Notes: generated by a model from the letters alone, not told the origin. 38,539 nucleotides of DNA from an uncultured Verrucomicrobiota bacterium (GCA_903845125.1 CAIMWS010000030.1:1-38539), one strand, 5' to 3'. Counted from the first letter of the stretch, positions 7,420-16,000 are shown. A program made the numbers and translations.

Positions 7420-9471
7420 TTAAGCGGTTTTGGGGGCCAGGACCGCCGGGGCGGGCGGCGGGCTGCCGGCGCCGGGCTGGGCCGGTGCGGCCGCGTGGAA
7501 GGGCTCCAACTCCTCCCCCTGGCGCACCAGGCGGGCGCTGTTGAACACCACCACCAGCGAGCCGGCGTTGTGCATGATCGCGGCGATGATCGGGCTCAGG
7601 TAGCCAAAAGCCGCCAGGCTCAAACCGCCGATGATGAAAAACACCCCGGCCAGGAAATTCTGATTGATGACCGACCGCGTGCTGCGGGACAGGCTCACCA
7701 GGAACGGCAGCCGGCGCAGGTCGTTGTTCATCAAGGCGATCGTGGCGCTGTGGATGGCCACCTCGCTGCCCGCCGCGCCCATGGCGATGCCGATATCGCC
7801 CGCCGCCAAGGCGGGGGCGTCATTGACCCCATCGCCCACCACGGCCACACGGTAGCCGCGGCTTGACACCTGGCGGACAAATTCCACCTTGTTCTGGGGC
7901 AGGCACTCGGCTGCCACCTCGGCGCAACCGATTTCCCGGGCCACGCGCGCCGCCACCGGCTGGCGGTCGCCCGTCACCATCGCGATGCGGCGGACACCCG
8001 CCTCGGTGAGGGCCTGGAGCGCCGTGCGCGCCTCGGTGCGGATAGCGTCCTGCAGCCCCACCCAGCCGATGCACTGGCCGTTGCGGGCCACGAACACCAG
8101 GCTGAAGCCCTCGGTTTCGTCCAAATCCACATGCTTCAGGAAATCGCCTTCCAACCCGTTATCCTTGAGCCATTGGGCACGGCCCACGAGAATCTCCGCG
8201 CCTTCCACGGTGGCCTTGATGCCCCGGCCGGCAGTCTCGGTGAAATTCGACGGCTCGCCCAGCGGCACCTTCGCCTCCCCGGCCAGCTGCAGCAGCGCCT
8301 TGGCCGTGGGATGGTTGCTGTATTTCTCGGCCGACGCGGCCGTGCGCAGCAACTCCGCCGGTTTGGTCCCGCCCAGCGGCGCCAGCCGGGAGACGGTCAG
8401 GTTGCCGGTGGTGAGCGTGCCGGTTTTGTCAAAGATGAACGCGTTGATGCGGGCAGCGGACTCGATGTCCCCCACGTTCTTGATCAGAATGCCCAGGCGC
8501 GCCGCCGCGGAGAGCGCGGCCACCATCGCCGAGGGCGATGCCAAAATAAAGGCGCAAGGGCAGGATACCACCAGCACCGAGATGACCCGGGTCAGATCGG
8601 TGGTGAAGGCCCAGACCAGGGCGCCGATCACCAGCACCAGGGGGGTGTAAAATCCCATGTATTCGTCGATGATCCGCATGATGGGCAGCTTGGTCTTTTC
8701 CGCCGCCAGGATCAGGTTGCGCACCTTGCCCAGGGTGGTGTCCTGGCCCGCCCGGCTCACCCGGATCTCCAGCACACCGGTCAGGTTTTGGGTGCCTGCG
8801 AAGACATCGTCGCCGGTTTTCTTATCCACCGGCAGGGATTCGCCCGTGATGTTGGCCTGGTTGACCGAGCCCTGCCCGTTGACGATCACCCCGTCCGCCG
8901 GAATGTTGTCGCCCGGGCGGACGCGGACCACGTCCCCCACGGCCAGATCTTTCGCCGCCACCTCCACCTCGGTGGGGCCTTGGATCAGGCGCGCCTTGGT
9001 GGGCGTGAGCTTGATCAACGATTCGATCGAGGCCCGGGCGCCCGCGGCGGTGCGGGTTTCGATGAGTTCGCCCGTGAGCATGAAGAACGCCACCACCCCG
9101 GCGGTTTGGTAATCGCCCGAGGCGAAGGCGGCCAGCACCGCGATGCTGACCAGCTCGTTCATGCTGAGGATGCCGCGCCGCAGATCCTTGAGGGAGGTCA
9201 GCACGATGGGCGTGCCCAGGATGATGGTGCCGCACATGGCGCTCAGGCTGGCCACGGGGCTCCCCTTGCCCCACAGCCATTCCACCACAAACGAATTCAG
9301 CACCAGGATCACCCCCACCAGGGTCTGCCAGAGCCGCACCGGGATGTGCTCGTGGTCGTGCCCGTGGTGGTCGTGCTCATGGCTGTGGCCGTGATCGTGA
9401 TCGTGGTCATGATCGTGGCCGCAGCCTTCGGGCTTGGGATCCTGCCGGCTAAGGAGTGAGGTGACTTGCAT
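7420..9471 (-). CDS. Heavy-metal translocating P1B-type ATPase with His-rich N-terminus
   Basis: A 683-residue inner-membrane cation pump. The N-terminus (about 17-44) is a His/Asp-rich metal-binding tail. No HMA domain with GMxCxxC is present. Canonical P-type motifs follow: TGES (209-212), the transmembrane metal site CPC (304-306), the phosphorylated Asp348 in DKTGTLT, the HP motif (387-388) and GDGVNDAP (546-553). The family exports transition metals to the periplasm. The His-rich tail suggests Zn, Co or Cd rather than Cu. The last TM has MHNAGSLVVVFNSARL where Zn/Cd pumps (ZntA) usually carry a metal-binding Asp, so the ion is uncertain. The tail after about residue 655 is Ala/Pro-rich. 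It lies 21 nt after the HflK-like gene. Being inside an SPFH/ABC gene run is unusual for a metal pump. Confidence 0.94.
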   Translation of the reverse strand: MQVTSLLSRQDPKPEGCGHDHDHDHDHGHSHEHDHHGHDHEHIPVRLWQTLVGVILVLNSFVVEWLWGKGSPVASLSAMCGTIILGTPIVLTSLKDLRRGILSMNELVSIAVLAAFASGDYQTAGVVAFFMLTGELIETRTAAGARASIESLIKLTPTKARLIQGPTEVEVAAKDLAVGDVVRVRPGDNIPADGVIVNGQGSVNQANITGESLPVDKKTGDDVFAGTQNLTGVLEIRVSRAGQDTTLGKVRNLILAAEKTKLPIMRIIDEYMGFYTPLVLVIGALVWAFTTDLTRVISVLVVSCPCAFILASPSAMVAALSAAARLGILIKNVGDIESAARINAFIFDKTGTLTTGNLTVSRLAPLGGTKPAELLRTAASAEKYSNHPTAKALLQLAGEAKVPLGEPSNFTETAGRGIKATVEGAEILVGRAQWLKDNGLEGDFLKHVDLDETEGFSLVFVARNGQCIGWVGLQDAIRTEARTALQALTEAGVRRIAMVTGDRQPVAARVAREIGCAEVAAECLPQNKVEFVRQVSSRGYRVAVVGDGVNDAPALAAGDIGIAMGAAGSEVAIHSATIALMNNDLRRLPFLVSLSRSTRSVINQNFLAGVFFIIGGLSLAAFGYLSPIIAAIMHNAGSLVVVFNSARLVRQGEELEPFHAAAPAQPGAGSPPPAPAVLAPKTA

Positions 9472-9474
9472 GGC

Positions 9475-9492
9475 TCAAAGGGGTCAAAGGGG
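9475..9492. repeat. 9-bp tandem duplication in the intergenic gap
   Basis: Two exact copies of TCAAAGGGG sit head to tail and fill most of the gap between the stop codon of the HflK-like gene and the ATG of the P-type ATPase. On the coding strand this reads CCCCTTTGA twice and offers no purine-rich ribosome binding site. Confidence 0.75.
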
Positions 9493-10596
9493 TCAGGGTT
9501 TTTCGAGGGTCGGTTTTTGCGGCTCGCGGCTCAGCTGCAGCCGCAGCTGCCGGGGCGCGCCGTCCGCCCGGGCCGGCAGGAAGAATTTCTCCTGCGCGTT
9601 GGTCAGCACCCGGTTCATGGTTTCCACCAGCAGGCGCTGTTTGAAAAGGGTCGGATTCTGTTGGTAAAATGGCAGCTGGCTGGAGAAGGATTTCGCCTCC
9701 GCGGCCACCGTCTTGACAATCTGGTTGCTCCGGGTGAGGCCGTCCGAGATCAGGAACTGGGCCTGGCCCAGCGCGGCGTTGGTGGTGGAACTGGCGTAGG
9801 TGTTGGCCTCGCGCACTTTGGTGTCCGCCGTCTGGTAGGCGTTGACCAATTCGTCGAATTCCGCGCGCACTTCCAGGGGCGGGCTGGTCTGCACCTCCAG
9901 CGCATCCACGGCCACGCCCATGTTGTATTCGTCGATGAGCTGCCGGGCCCGGACGGCCACCAGCTCGTTGAAGCCCTGGCGGTCGGCGAAGATCGCGCTG
10001 TCCGCGGTGAACCGGGCCGAGGCGTGGTTGATGGCGCTGTTCAGGATGTTCTGCAGCAGGTTCGTGGGATCGGCATAATGGAACACGTAGTTCTCGGCCC
10101 GCTCCGCTTGCAAGTGATATTTGAGGGTGGCCCGCACGTGGATGATGTTGCCATCGCCCGTCAGCGTGTAGCCGTCCACACCCGGCCGCAAAAAGGGCAT
10201 CGCCATCGGCAGCTGCCCGGCGGCTTCCATTTCGGGGGTGATCGGGAACCAGCCCGCGCTGGATACCACGGTGTGGCTTTGGCCCACCGGAATGCGGACG
10301 ACCTCATCCACGGGATAAGGGAAAGCCCAGTGCAAGCCAGGCTTCAGCAGGCCATCCGTCTGGTTGCCGAACCGCAGGACGATGGCCACCTGGTTGGGGT
10401 CCACGGTGAAGATGCCCGACACAAAAAACGCGGCCACCAGCACCACCATCAGGAACTTGATGATGCGGAAGCTGCTCCGCAGAGCCTCGGCCAGCGCCTG
10501 TGCGCCAGCGTCCTCGGGCGGCGCCATCGCCTCGGGCGGTGGGACTCCCAGGGGTGGCGTGGATTCGGGAACCGGCGGGGGATTAGGTTCGCTCAT
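9493..10596 (-). CDS. SPFH-domain protein, HflK-like
   Basis: A 367-residue protein with a Pro-rich cytoplasmic head (1-40), one TM segment (about 46-63) and an SPFH/Band 7 domain beginning VDPNQVAIVLRFG and continuing through LKPGLHWAFPYPVDEVVRI, the pattern seen in HflK. The C-terminal half is helical with Ala/Gln-rich heptads (about 255-300), as in proteins that form large oligomeric cages. HflK normally pairs with HflC to surround the FtsH protease. Here it is third of three tandem SPFH genes and no ftsH is nearby, so a distinct client is likely. It starts 9 nt after the HflC-like gene. Confidence 0.88.
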   Translation of the reverse strand: MSEPNPPPVPESTPPLGVPPPEAMAPPEDAGAQALAEALRSSFRIIKFLMVVLVAAFFVSGIFTVDPNQVAIVLRFGNQTDGLLKPGLHWAFPYPVDEVVRIPVGQSHTVVSSAGWFPITPEMEAAGQLPMAMPFLRPGVDGYTLTGDGNIIHVRATLKYHLQAERAENYVFHYADPTNLLQNILNSAINHASARFTADSAIFADRQGFNELVAVRARQLIDEYNMGVAVDALEVQTSPPLEVRAEFDELVNAYQTADTKVREANTYASSTTNAALGQAQFLISDGLTRSNQIVKTVAAEAKSFSSQLPFYQQNPTLFKQRLLVETMNRVLTNAQEKFFLPARADGAPRQLRLQLSREPQKPTLEKP

Positions 10597-10605
10597 GGCG
10601 GTTCC

Positions 10606-11514
10606 TTACTTGTTGGAATTGGTCCGGGCCGGGTCCGGCACCCCCTGGAGCATGTTAAACGGAGGCGTCTGCTGGTCCAGGATCAGCGTGGAGCGCTCCT
10701 TCAACGATTGCTCCAGCGCGTTCCTCTGCATCAGGAAAATGGCCAACTCCTGGTTTTGCTGCATGACTTTGTAGAACTCCGACACTTTCGCCTCGGCATC
10801 GCCGGTGATTTCGATCGCTGCCGCCCGCGCGTCCGCCAGGATCTTGTTGGCGGTGCTGTCCGCCTGCGAACGCTTGATCTTGGCCTCTTTCTCCCCCTCG
10901 GACAGGAACTGGGTCACCCGCGTTTTGCGTTCAGCCTTCATCCGGGCAAATACCTTGCCGGTGATGCTTTCCGGCAGCCCCAACTGCTTGATGCCGACCA
11001 TTTTGATTTCCAGCCCGTAATTGGTCAGCGCCGGCCCCTTGATCGCCTCCAGCATCTCCTGCTCGATCTTTTCGTACTGCGAGGCGGCGGCGTTGGTCGT
11101 GATCAGGTCGCTGAAGGCGTGCTGGGCCAGAACGCTCGTTTTGGCGTTCCGCACTTCCGGCTCCAGGTTCTGCTCCGCCCGGGCCTGGTCGCCGTCGTTC
11201 TTGCGCAGATGCACCAGGGGATCGGCCACGCGCCAGCCCACATAAACGGTCACCAGGACGTTGATGGCATCCCGCGTGGTGGTCTGCTCGAACTTGCGCT
11301 CAAAGTTGTGGATCCGGTTGTCGAACTTATAGACCTTTTGGATCGGCCAGGGCCAGCGCAGGTAGAGGTTCGGCTTGTCGATCTGCTGCGAAAATTTGCC
11401 GAACGTGGTCACGATCGCCACCTCCGTGACACGCACTTGGAAGGTGAACAGCATCAGGCCGAAAAGCACGGCCAGCACGCCGCCGGTTACCAGGGTAATT
11501 GCACTTCGTTTCAT
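10606..11514 (-). CDS. SPFH-domain protein, HflC-like
   Basis: A 302-residue protein with an N-terminal TM segment (about 5-25) followed directly by an SPFH domain (VRVTEVAIVTTFGKFSQQI, YLRWPWPIQKVYKFDNRIHNFE). It includes the HflC-style 'LGLPESITGKVFARMKAERKTRV' region and the 'EGEKEAKIKRSQADSTANKI' coiled coil. Length and order match HflC (about 300-335 aa). It lies 15 nt downstream of the seven-TM SPFH gene and 9 nt upstream of the HflK-like gene, so the three products should be made together and probably co-assemble. Confidence 0.9.
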   Translation of the reverse strand: MKRSAITLVTGGVLAVLFGLMLFTFQVRVTEVAIVTTFGKFSQQIDKPNLYLRWPWPIQKVYKFDNRIHNFERKFEQTTTRDAINVLVTVYVGWRVADPLVHLRKNDGDQARAEQNLEPEVRNAKTSVLAQHAFSDLITTNAAASQYEKIEQEMLEAIKGPALTNYGLEIKMVGIKQLGLPESITGKVFARMKAERKTRVTQFLSEGEKEAKIKRSQADSTANKILADARAAAIEITGDAEAKVSEFYKVMQQNQELAIFLMQRNALEQSLKERSTLILDQQTPPFNMLQGVPDPARTNSNK

Positions 11515-11529
11515 ACACTCGCTAAATGG

Positions 11530-13398
11530 TTATTTTTTATCGGAGACGCCTATGTTCAGCAGATCGGGCCGGATTTTATCCTCCAGGTTGAGCCAGATGA
11601 CATCCTGCGTGTTCGTGACCCCCAGGACATATTTGCGCGCCTCCCGGGTGGCGCTCACCAAGGTTTCCAGGTAGGCCCGTTGTTGATACACCCGGGGGGC
11701 CGATTGGTAGGCGGTCAGCTGTTTCTTGAACTGCCCGGCCTCCGCCTCGGCCACCTTGATTTTCGCCAGGCCGACATCGTTGGTCTTGCTGATGATGTTG
11801 GTGGCCTCGGCGATCGCCTGGGGAATCTTCTCCGCCCAATAGGATTGCGCCGCCAGGATGTTGGTCTGTTTTTCCTGGATGGCTCCCACCACCTCCTCGA
11901 AAGCCTCCGCCACTTTCACCGGCGGGTGAATCCCCTGGAGGCCCACAAAGACGATTTCCGCGCCGAGCGGCGCGGCGCGCTCCTGCAACCGCTGCCGCAA
12001 GGTGGCGGCGGCCGCCAGGCGGCCCTCGCCCATGATATCGTTGATATCCACATTGATCAGGTAGCGGACGACTTCCCGGTCGGCGAGGTTCTCCAGCACC
12101 CGGGCCGGATCCGTGTGCCCGTAAACCCATTTCTTCAAATCCCGGATGCAGTATTGGACGGGGATGTTCACCGCCAGCAGGTTCACGGGCACCACCCGGT
12201 CCGCGCCGGCCGCATTGGTGTCGGTGTTGCCACCGGCTTCCCGGCTGGCCACCAGCAGGTCGAACTCCTCCTTGTAATGCTGCTTGGTCCAGACCAGGGT
12301 CCGTTCCTGTTCGCGATCCTTGTCCGGGGTGAAGCCGACATAAATCGTGTGGATCAGGCGGCTTGAAAACACATGCGCCTCATCGATGGGCCACGGGAGT
12401 TTGAAATGCAGCCCCGGCTCCAGCACCGCGTCCCCCACGGGCTTGCCGAAACGCTCCAGGATCGCCTGCTCCTGCGGGCGGATGATGACGAAAATGGTGG
12501 AGAGCCACAGGGCCGACAACTGCAGCAGGATGAGCCAGGCCAGCGCTTTCTCCAGGAATTGGTAGAACCAGGTCTCGGACACCTTGAAGCCGAACTGGTA
12601 ATCCAGCGCCTGGGCGGCGGTGGTGATCAGCCCGCCGGGCTGGCTGAGCAGACCGATCAGGCGGCTCTCATACAGCAGGCGCACCGGCTGGCCTTTGAGC
12701 CGCGGCCGGTAGATTTCCAGGACCAGGTTGATCAGGATTTCCAGGGCCACCAGCCCGAGCAGCACGCTGATCGTCCGCGCCGTGTAAAAATCAACCCGCG
12801 GCGCCTTGAACCAATCCGCCGCCTGGGTGGCCGCCACGGCCAGCCCCAGCAGCGCTCCCAGCAGCAAATAACTGGCCGCCGGCCGCAGCAGCCGCTCCTT
12901 CTCCAGGCGGGCGATGCCGGCCGAGTATTTCCCCAGCAGGAAGAAGATCAAGGCGAACAGGGAGGACAGCGCCATGGTGATGGCCGCCCGGTCCCCGGTG
13001 GCCCCCTCGTCCGCGGGGATCCATTTCCAGAGGAGCCAGCTGGCGGCGCCGGCGAGGATGAGGAACACGATGGAAAACAGCGGGATGAAATATTTTTCAA
13101 ACTGCGCCCGGGACCGCTGCGCGGGGAAGGTTTCCTCCGCCTCCGTGAACAAAGCGCCCGTGCCCGGGGCCTTTTTCAGCTCCTGGTATTCGAGGCGCTC
13201 CAGGCGCTCGCGCGCTTCCAGCCGCATCTGGAAGTAGCTGATGGCCCCCACCAGGAGGCCCAGGCCCAGGAAGGCCCCGCCCACCAAGCCCGTGGCGGAA
13301 TTCGCGTAAAAGGCCAGCAGGGCCAGCGCCCCGCCCACCACCAGGAGGGCAGCCAGGTTCACCAGCCCGATCTTTTTGATGTTGCGATCTGTGTCCAT
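11530..13398 (-). CDS. Multi-TM SPFH-domain protein (HflK-related)
   Basis: A 622-residue protein that joins an N-terminal polytopic membrane module to an SPFH domain. Hydrophobic segments that look like TM helices lie at about 10-28, 30-48, 94-115, 133-150, 168-187, 201-221 and 283-304. The SPFH part starts at IIRPQEQAILERFGKPVG and continues with LEPGLHFKLPWPIDEAHVF. The C-terminal part carries the helical region with NILAAQSYWAEKIPQAIAEA and ends in a short soluble tail. Ordinary HflK proteins have one TM, so the seven-TM module is a fusion or lineage-specific elaboration. The ATG lies 2 nt after the stop of the first permease gene. Confidence 0.88.
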   Translation of the reverse strand: MDTDRNIKKIGLVNLAALLVVGGALALLAFYANSATGLVGGAFLGLGLLVGAISYFQMRLEARERLERLEYQELKKAPGTGALFTEAEETFPAQRSRAQFEKYFIPLFSIVFLILAGAASWLLWKWIPADEGATGDRAAITMALSSLFALIFFLLGKYSAGIARLEKERLLRPAASYLLLGALLGLAVAATQAADWFKAPRVDFYTARTISVLLGLVALEILINLVLEIYRPRLKGQPVRLLYESRLIGLLSQPGGLITTAAQALDYQFGFKVSETWFYQFLEKALAWLILLQLSALWLSTIFVIIRPQEQAILERFGKPVGDAVLEPGLHFKLPWPIDEAHVFSSRLIHTIYVGFTPDKDREQERTLVWTKQHYKEEFDLLVASREAGGNTDTNAAGADRVVPVNLLAVNIPVQYCIRDLKKWVYGHTDPARVLENLADREVVRYLINVDINDIMGEGRLAAAATLRQRLQERAAPLGAEIVFVGLQGIHPPVKVAEAFEEVVGAIQEKQTNILAAQSYWAEKIPQAIAEATNIISKTNDVGLAKIKVAEAEAGQFKKQLTAYQSAPRVYQQRAYLETLVSATREARKYVLGVTNTQDVIWLNLEDKIRPDLLNIGVSDKK

Positions 13399-13400
13399 GG

Positions 13401-14363
13401 TTAAGTCAATTCACGATCTTCAAACAAAGCCAGCGCCACCGCCAGGGTGGCTCCCAGGTAGCCGGCCGCGTAAACCGCCGCTTTGGCCAGATAACTGGCG
13501 GGCACGCTGGCCTTGCCCTGTTCCAGGACGTCGGCCACCCAGAATACCTGCCAGTTGGGCACGAGGGTATATAACAGCGAAGCCCACCACGAGCCCAGCA
13601 CGGCGCGGTCCCCGAAGAGGTAATCGGACATGAGCCCCAGGAAGAAAAAGCCCGTGCACACCGCCAGCGTGGGGATCAGGTCCAGCCGGGTGGCGCAGGC
13701 CACTGCCAGGCCGGCGAGCACCCACAGCGCCAGCAGGATCAGGAAACTCACCGGCACCATCCGCCAATCCACCTTGGCCACCTCGTTCATGGTGGCCTCG
13801 TGGGCGGTAAACCGGATGATGACCACAAAGGCCACCGTCACCAGCAGCGTCAGCGCGAACATGGCGTCGGCCACAAACTGCCGGTGCAGGAAATAGTTGG
13901 TGAAACCCGCGCTGGCGTACGCCAGTGCCACGGCGGCGGCGAAGATCGCCAGGGCCTGCTTGTCCGTGTCCGAGTAGGCGTCATAAGCCATGCGGCTGGC
14001 GAGCAGGCAGGCGATCAGGTTCACGTAGGTCATCAGCGTCAGGGCGCCGGCCACGCCGGACCATTTCGCCAGCAGGAACTGCGCCCGGCCCACCGGCTTG
14101 GAGAGCACCGCCAAGGCGGTGCCGCTGCGGATTTCGTGCGCCACCGAGGCCCCCGCGCTCAATACCGCCCCCAGCAACCCGGTGAGCAACATCACCGCCA
14201 GCACGCTGGTTTTGACCATCTTCATGTCGTCCCCCAGGCCGAAATACGGCACGCACGCCAGATAGACAATAAAGATCGCCGAACTGCTGGTAAGCAGCAG
14301 ATAAACCGGCTGCCGGACCAATTCCATGAAGGCATTGGCGGCGATCGAATAGTATTGTCTCAT
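13401..14363 (-). CDS. ABC-2 type transporter permease
   Basis: A 320-residue integral membrane protein with about six TM helices (roughly 17-38, 53-75, 100-122, 137-160, 175-193, 205-245 as a hydrophobic tract, and 283-308). It shows the ABC-2 coupling pattern HEIRSGTALAVLSKPVGRAQFLLAKW after TM2, very like ISECQLQMVLVKPIARWQVWLGKW in the second permease of this run. It is the first gene of the ten-gene unit and is separated by only 2 nt from the next gene. It has no ATPase of its own next to it and probably uses the ATPase at 6202-7401. Confidence 0.87.
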   Translation of the reverse strand: MRQYYSIAANAFMELVRQPVYLLLTSSSAIFIVYLACVPYFGLGDDMKMVKTSVLAVMLLTGLLGAVLSAGASVAHEIRSGTALAVLSKPVGRAQFLLAKWSGVAGALTLMTYVNLIACLLASRMAYDAYSDTDKQALAIFAAAVALAYASAGFTNYFLHRQFVADAMFALTLLVTVAFVVIIRFTAHEATMNEVAKVDWRMVPVSFLILLALWVLAGLAVACATRLDLIPTLAVCTGFFFLGLMSDYLFGDRAVLGSWWASLLYTLVPNWQVFWVADVLEQGKASVPASYLAKAAVYAAGYLGATLAVALALFEDRELT

Positions 14364-14514
14364 TGCTTGCTAAACGCTCAACCTCTTGGGTTCATTGTCC
14401 CTCGCCGGGTATCCGCTTCCACGCGCGCCCGGGGGGCGATTTGGCAAAGACCGGCGCCATGCACCACTGCCCTCGCTGCCTCCCGGCAGGGTGAAGCCTC
14501 CACCAAGGAGCCAG

Positions 14515-14544
14515 ATTAAAGCCATAGCGCGCAGGCTAACGCAA
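14515..14544 (-). promoter_or_regulatory. Weak candidate promoter for the ten-gene run
   Basis: On the minus strand TTGCGT (14544-14539) is followed after 18 bp by TTTAAT (14520-14515, 5 of 6 matches to TATAAT). It lies about 150 nt upstream of the first permease ATG, in the 230-bp gap after the FmdB-type gene. The -35 match is poor, so this is only a candidate. Confidence 0.25.
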
Positions 14545-14593
14545 GCCCGTTTGAATGCAAAGTGTGCGTCTGATGGCACATGGAATCTCCTGC

Positions 14594-14839
14594 TTACTGC
14601 CTTTCGTACTCCCCGGCGCCGGTCTTTTTCAGGACCGTAAAACCGGCCTTTTTGGCGTCGGAAATGGATAAAGGTTTCATATATTTTGGCGTATTAAATG
14701 AAGAGATTATCTTCCGGACCGGCTTTTGGCAGGCCGGGCAATGCGCCAGTTCCGGGGCGCTCAGTGAGCGGCGCAAGGTGAACTTGCCACCGCAGATCTC
14801 GCAGCCACCGTCGCTCACTTCATATTCGTAAAGCGGCAT
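14594..14839 (-). CDS. FmdB-family zinc ribbon protein
   Basis: An 81-residue protein starting MPLYEYEVSDGG, the classic opening of the FmdB/CxxC-CxxC putative regulatory protein family. Zinc ligands are Cys13, Cys16, Cys34 and Cys37. The Cys spacing and length match the family (70-110 aa). The C-terminal half is basic and ends GAGEYERQ. Function in the family is poorly known; a role in transcription or translation is presumed. It lies upstream of the large minus-strand run but 230 nt away, so co-transcription is uncertain. Confidence 0.88.
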   Translation of the reverse strand: MPLYEYEVSDGGCEICGGKFTLRRSLSAPELAHCPACQKPVRKIISSFNTPKYMKPLSISDAKKAGFTVLKKTGAGEYERQ

Positions 14840-14862
14840 ATATATTCAGTTCGTTTCCAAAC

Positions 14863-14907
14863 CGGTCCGGGCGTTTCCCGCTCCGTGCGGGAGGCCGGGC
14901 CGTTTTT
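14863..14907 (+). terminator. Terminator-like hairpin in the leader of the isomerase gene
   Basis: CGGTCCGG (14863-14870) pairs with CCGGGCCG (14895-14902) using one G-U pair, around an inner TCCCGC/GCGGGA stem, and is followed by TTTTT (14903-14907). In the plus direction this is a good intrinsic terminator, yet no plus-strand gene lies upstream and the next gene starts at 14997. It may be an attenuator in the leader, or may block antisense transcription. Confidence 0.45.
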
Positions 14908-14996
14908 ATCCATTCCCCATTATGCCCCCTGCCAGGCTTCTGTAAATCCGGATTTCGAGGCTTTTCTTTTTGGCCACCGGCCCTTAAGCTGGCCGC

Positions 14997-15890
14997 ATGA
15001 CGTTCATGAAAACTAAAAATAACACTCTCCTATGGGCCACGTTGTGCGTGGCCTTAAGTGCGCTTTCGGTTCCAGCAGCCCAGAAACGCGGCCCCGCCGG
15101 CACCAGCCCGGCCTTCAAAGGACCCGTGGGCCTCCAATTATACAGCCTGCGCGATTCCTTCGCCAAGGATGTGCCGGGCACCCTGGACAAAGCCGCCGCC
15201 CTCGGCTTCAACTACGTCGAACTGGCCGGCACCTACAATCTGCCGCCGGAGAAATTCCGCAACCTGCTGCGCGAAAAACGCTTGAAGCCGGTGGCCGGCC
15301 ATTTCCCGTTCGAGCGTTTGCGGGATGATCCCGCCGCCGTCGCCAAGGAGGCCAAGGCTCTTGGGCTGCAATATGCCGGCTGCGCTTGGATCCCCCACCG
15401 GGATCCCTTCGACGAAAAACAGTGCCAGGAAGCCATCCAGGTTTTCAACCGCGCCGGCAAAGTGCTGGCCAAATACGGCTTGCGCTTCTTTTACCACATC
15501 CACGGCTATGAGTTCCAGCCCTGCGGCCCCGGCACCCTGTTCGATGTCATGATGACCGGCACCAATCCCAAGTATGTCTCCTATGAGATGGACATCCTCT
15601 GGGTGCATTTCCCGGGCCAGAATCCGGTGGCCCTGCTGCAGAAGTATGGCGCCCGCTTTGAGCTGATGCACCTCAAGGATCTCAAAAAAGGCGTGCCCAC
15701 CGGCGCCCATACCGGCAACACCGATGTGCGCAACGATGTCGCCTTGGGCACCGGCCAGATCCCCCTGCCGGAGATCCTGAAGGCCGCCCGGAAAGCCGGG
15801 GTGAAATACTACTTCATCGAGGATGAATCCCCCTCCGTCGAGGCCCAGCTGCCGGTGAGCCTGCGGCACCTGGAGCGCATGGCTTGGTAG
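14997..15890 (+). CDS. Exported sugar phosphate isomerase/epimerase-like TIM-barrel protein
   Basis: A 297-residue xylose-isomerase-like TIM barrel (AP endonuclease 2 superfamily). A Sec signal peptide covers about 1-28 ([19 protein letters not shown]). The barrel starts [11 protein letters not shown]. Likely metal ligands are His167/His169 (YHIHGYEF), Asp199 (YEMDILW), His225 (LMHLKD) and Glu275 (YFIEDES). Such proteins isomerise or epimerise sugars or act on inositol-like compounds; the substrate here is unknown. A second ATG at codon 4 (15006) is also possible; neither has a clear ribosome binding site. A paralogue lies convergently at 16001-16852. Confidence 0.9.
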   Translation: MTFMKTKNNTLLWATLCVALSALSVPAAQKRGPAGTSPAFKGPVGLQLYSLRDSFAKDVPGTLDKAAALGFNYVELAGTYNLPPEKFRNLLREKRLKPVAGHFPFERLRDDPAAVAKEAKALGLQYAGCAWIPHRDPFDEKQCQEAIQVFNRAGKVLAKYGLRFFYHIHGYEFQPCGPGTLFDVMMTGTNPKYVSYEMDILWVHFPGQNPVALLQKYGARFELMHLKDLKKGVPTGAHTGNTDVRNDVALGTGQIPLPEILKAARKAGVKYYFIEDESPSVEAQLPVSLRHLERMAW

Positions 15891-15922
15891 CCGGAACCCG
15901 CGGCCCTTTTTAATTCCAAACC

Positions 15923-15956
15923 AGAACGGCGGGGCATTCCCCGCCGTTCTTATTTT
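15923..15956 (+). terminator. Strong intrinsic terminator between convergent isomerase genes
   Basis: A perfect 12-bp stem, AGAACGGCGGGG (15923-15934) with CCCCGCCGTTCT (15939-15950), closes a CATT loop and is followed by TTATTTT. It lies 33 nt after the plus-strand isomerase stop and 45 nt before the stop of the minus-strand one, and can act on the plus strand. The A-rich stretch on the other side is weaker, so bidirectional action is possible but less certain. Confidence 0.9.
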
Positions 15957-16000
15957 CCCGGCCCCGGTCCGGGCGCTAACCCGGCCCCAGAGATCGGCTT

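Noticed and set aside
9466-12366. A 966-codon plus-strand open frame
   Set aside because: It lies antisense to three well-supported SPFH and pump genes and its translation is His/Gly/Arg-rich without any domain; it results from GC-rich codon use on the other strand.
14370-14579. A 69-codon minus-strand open frame upstream of the first permease
   Set aside because: Composition is Gly/Pro/Arg-rich with no conserved motif and it overlaps the likely promoter region.
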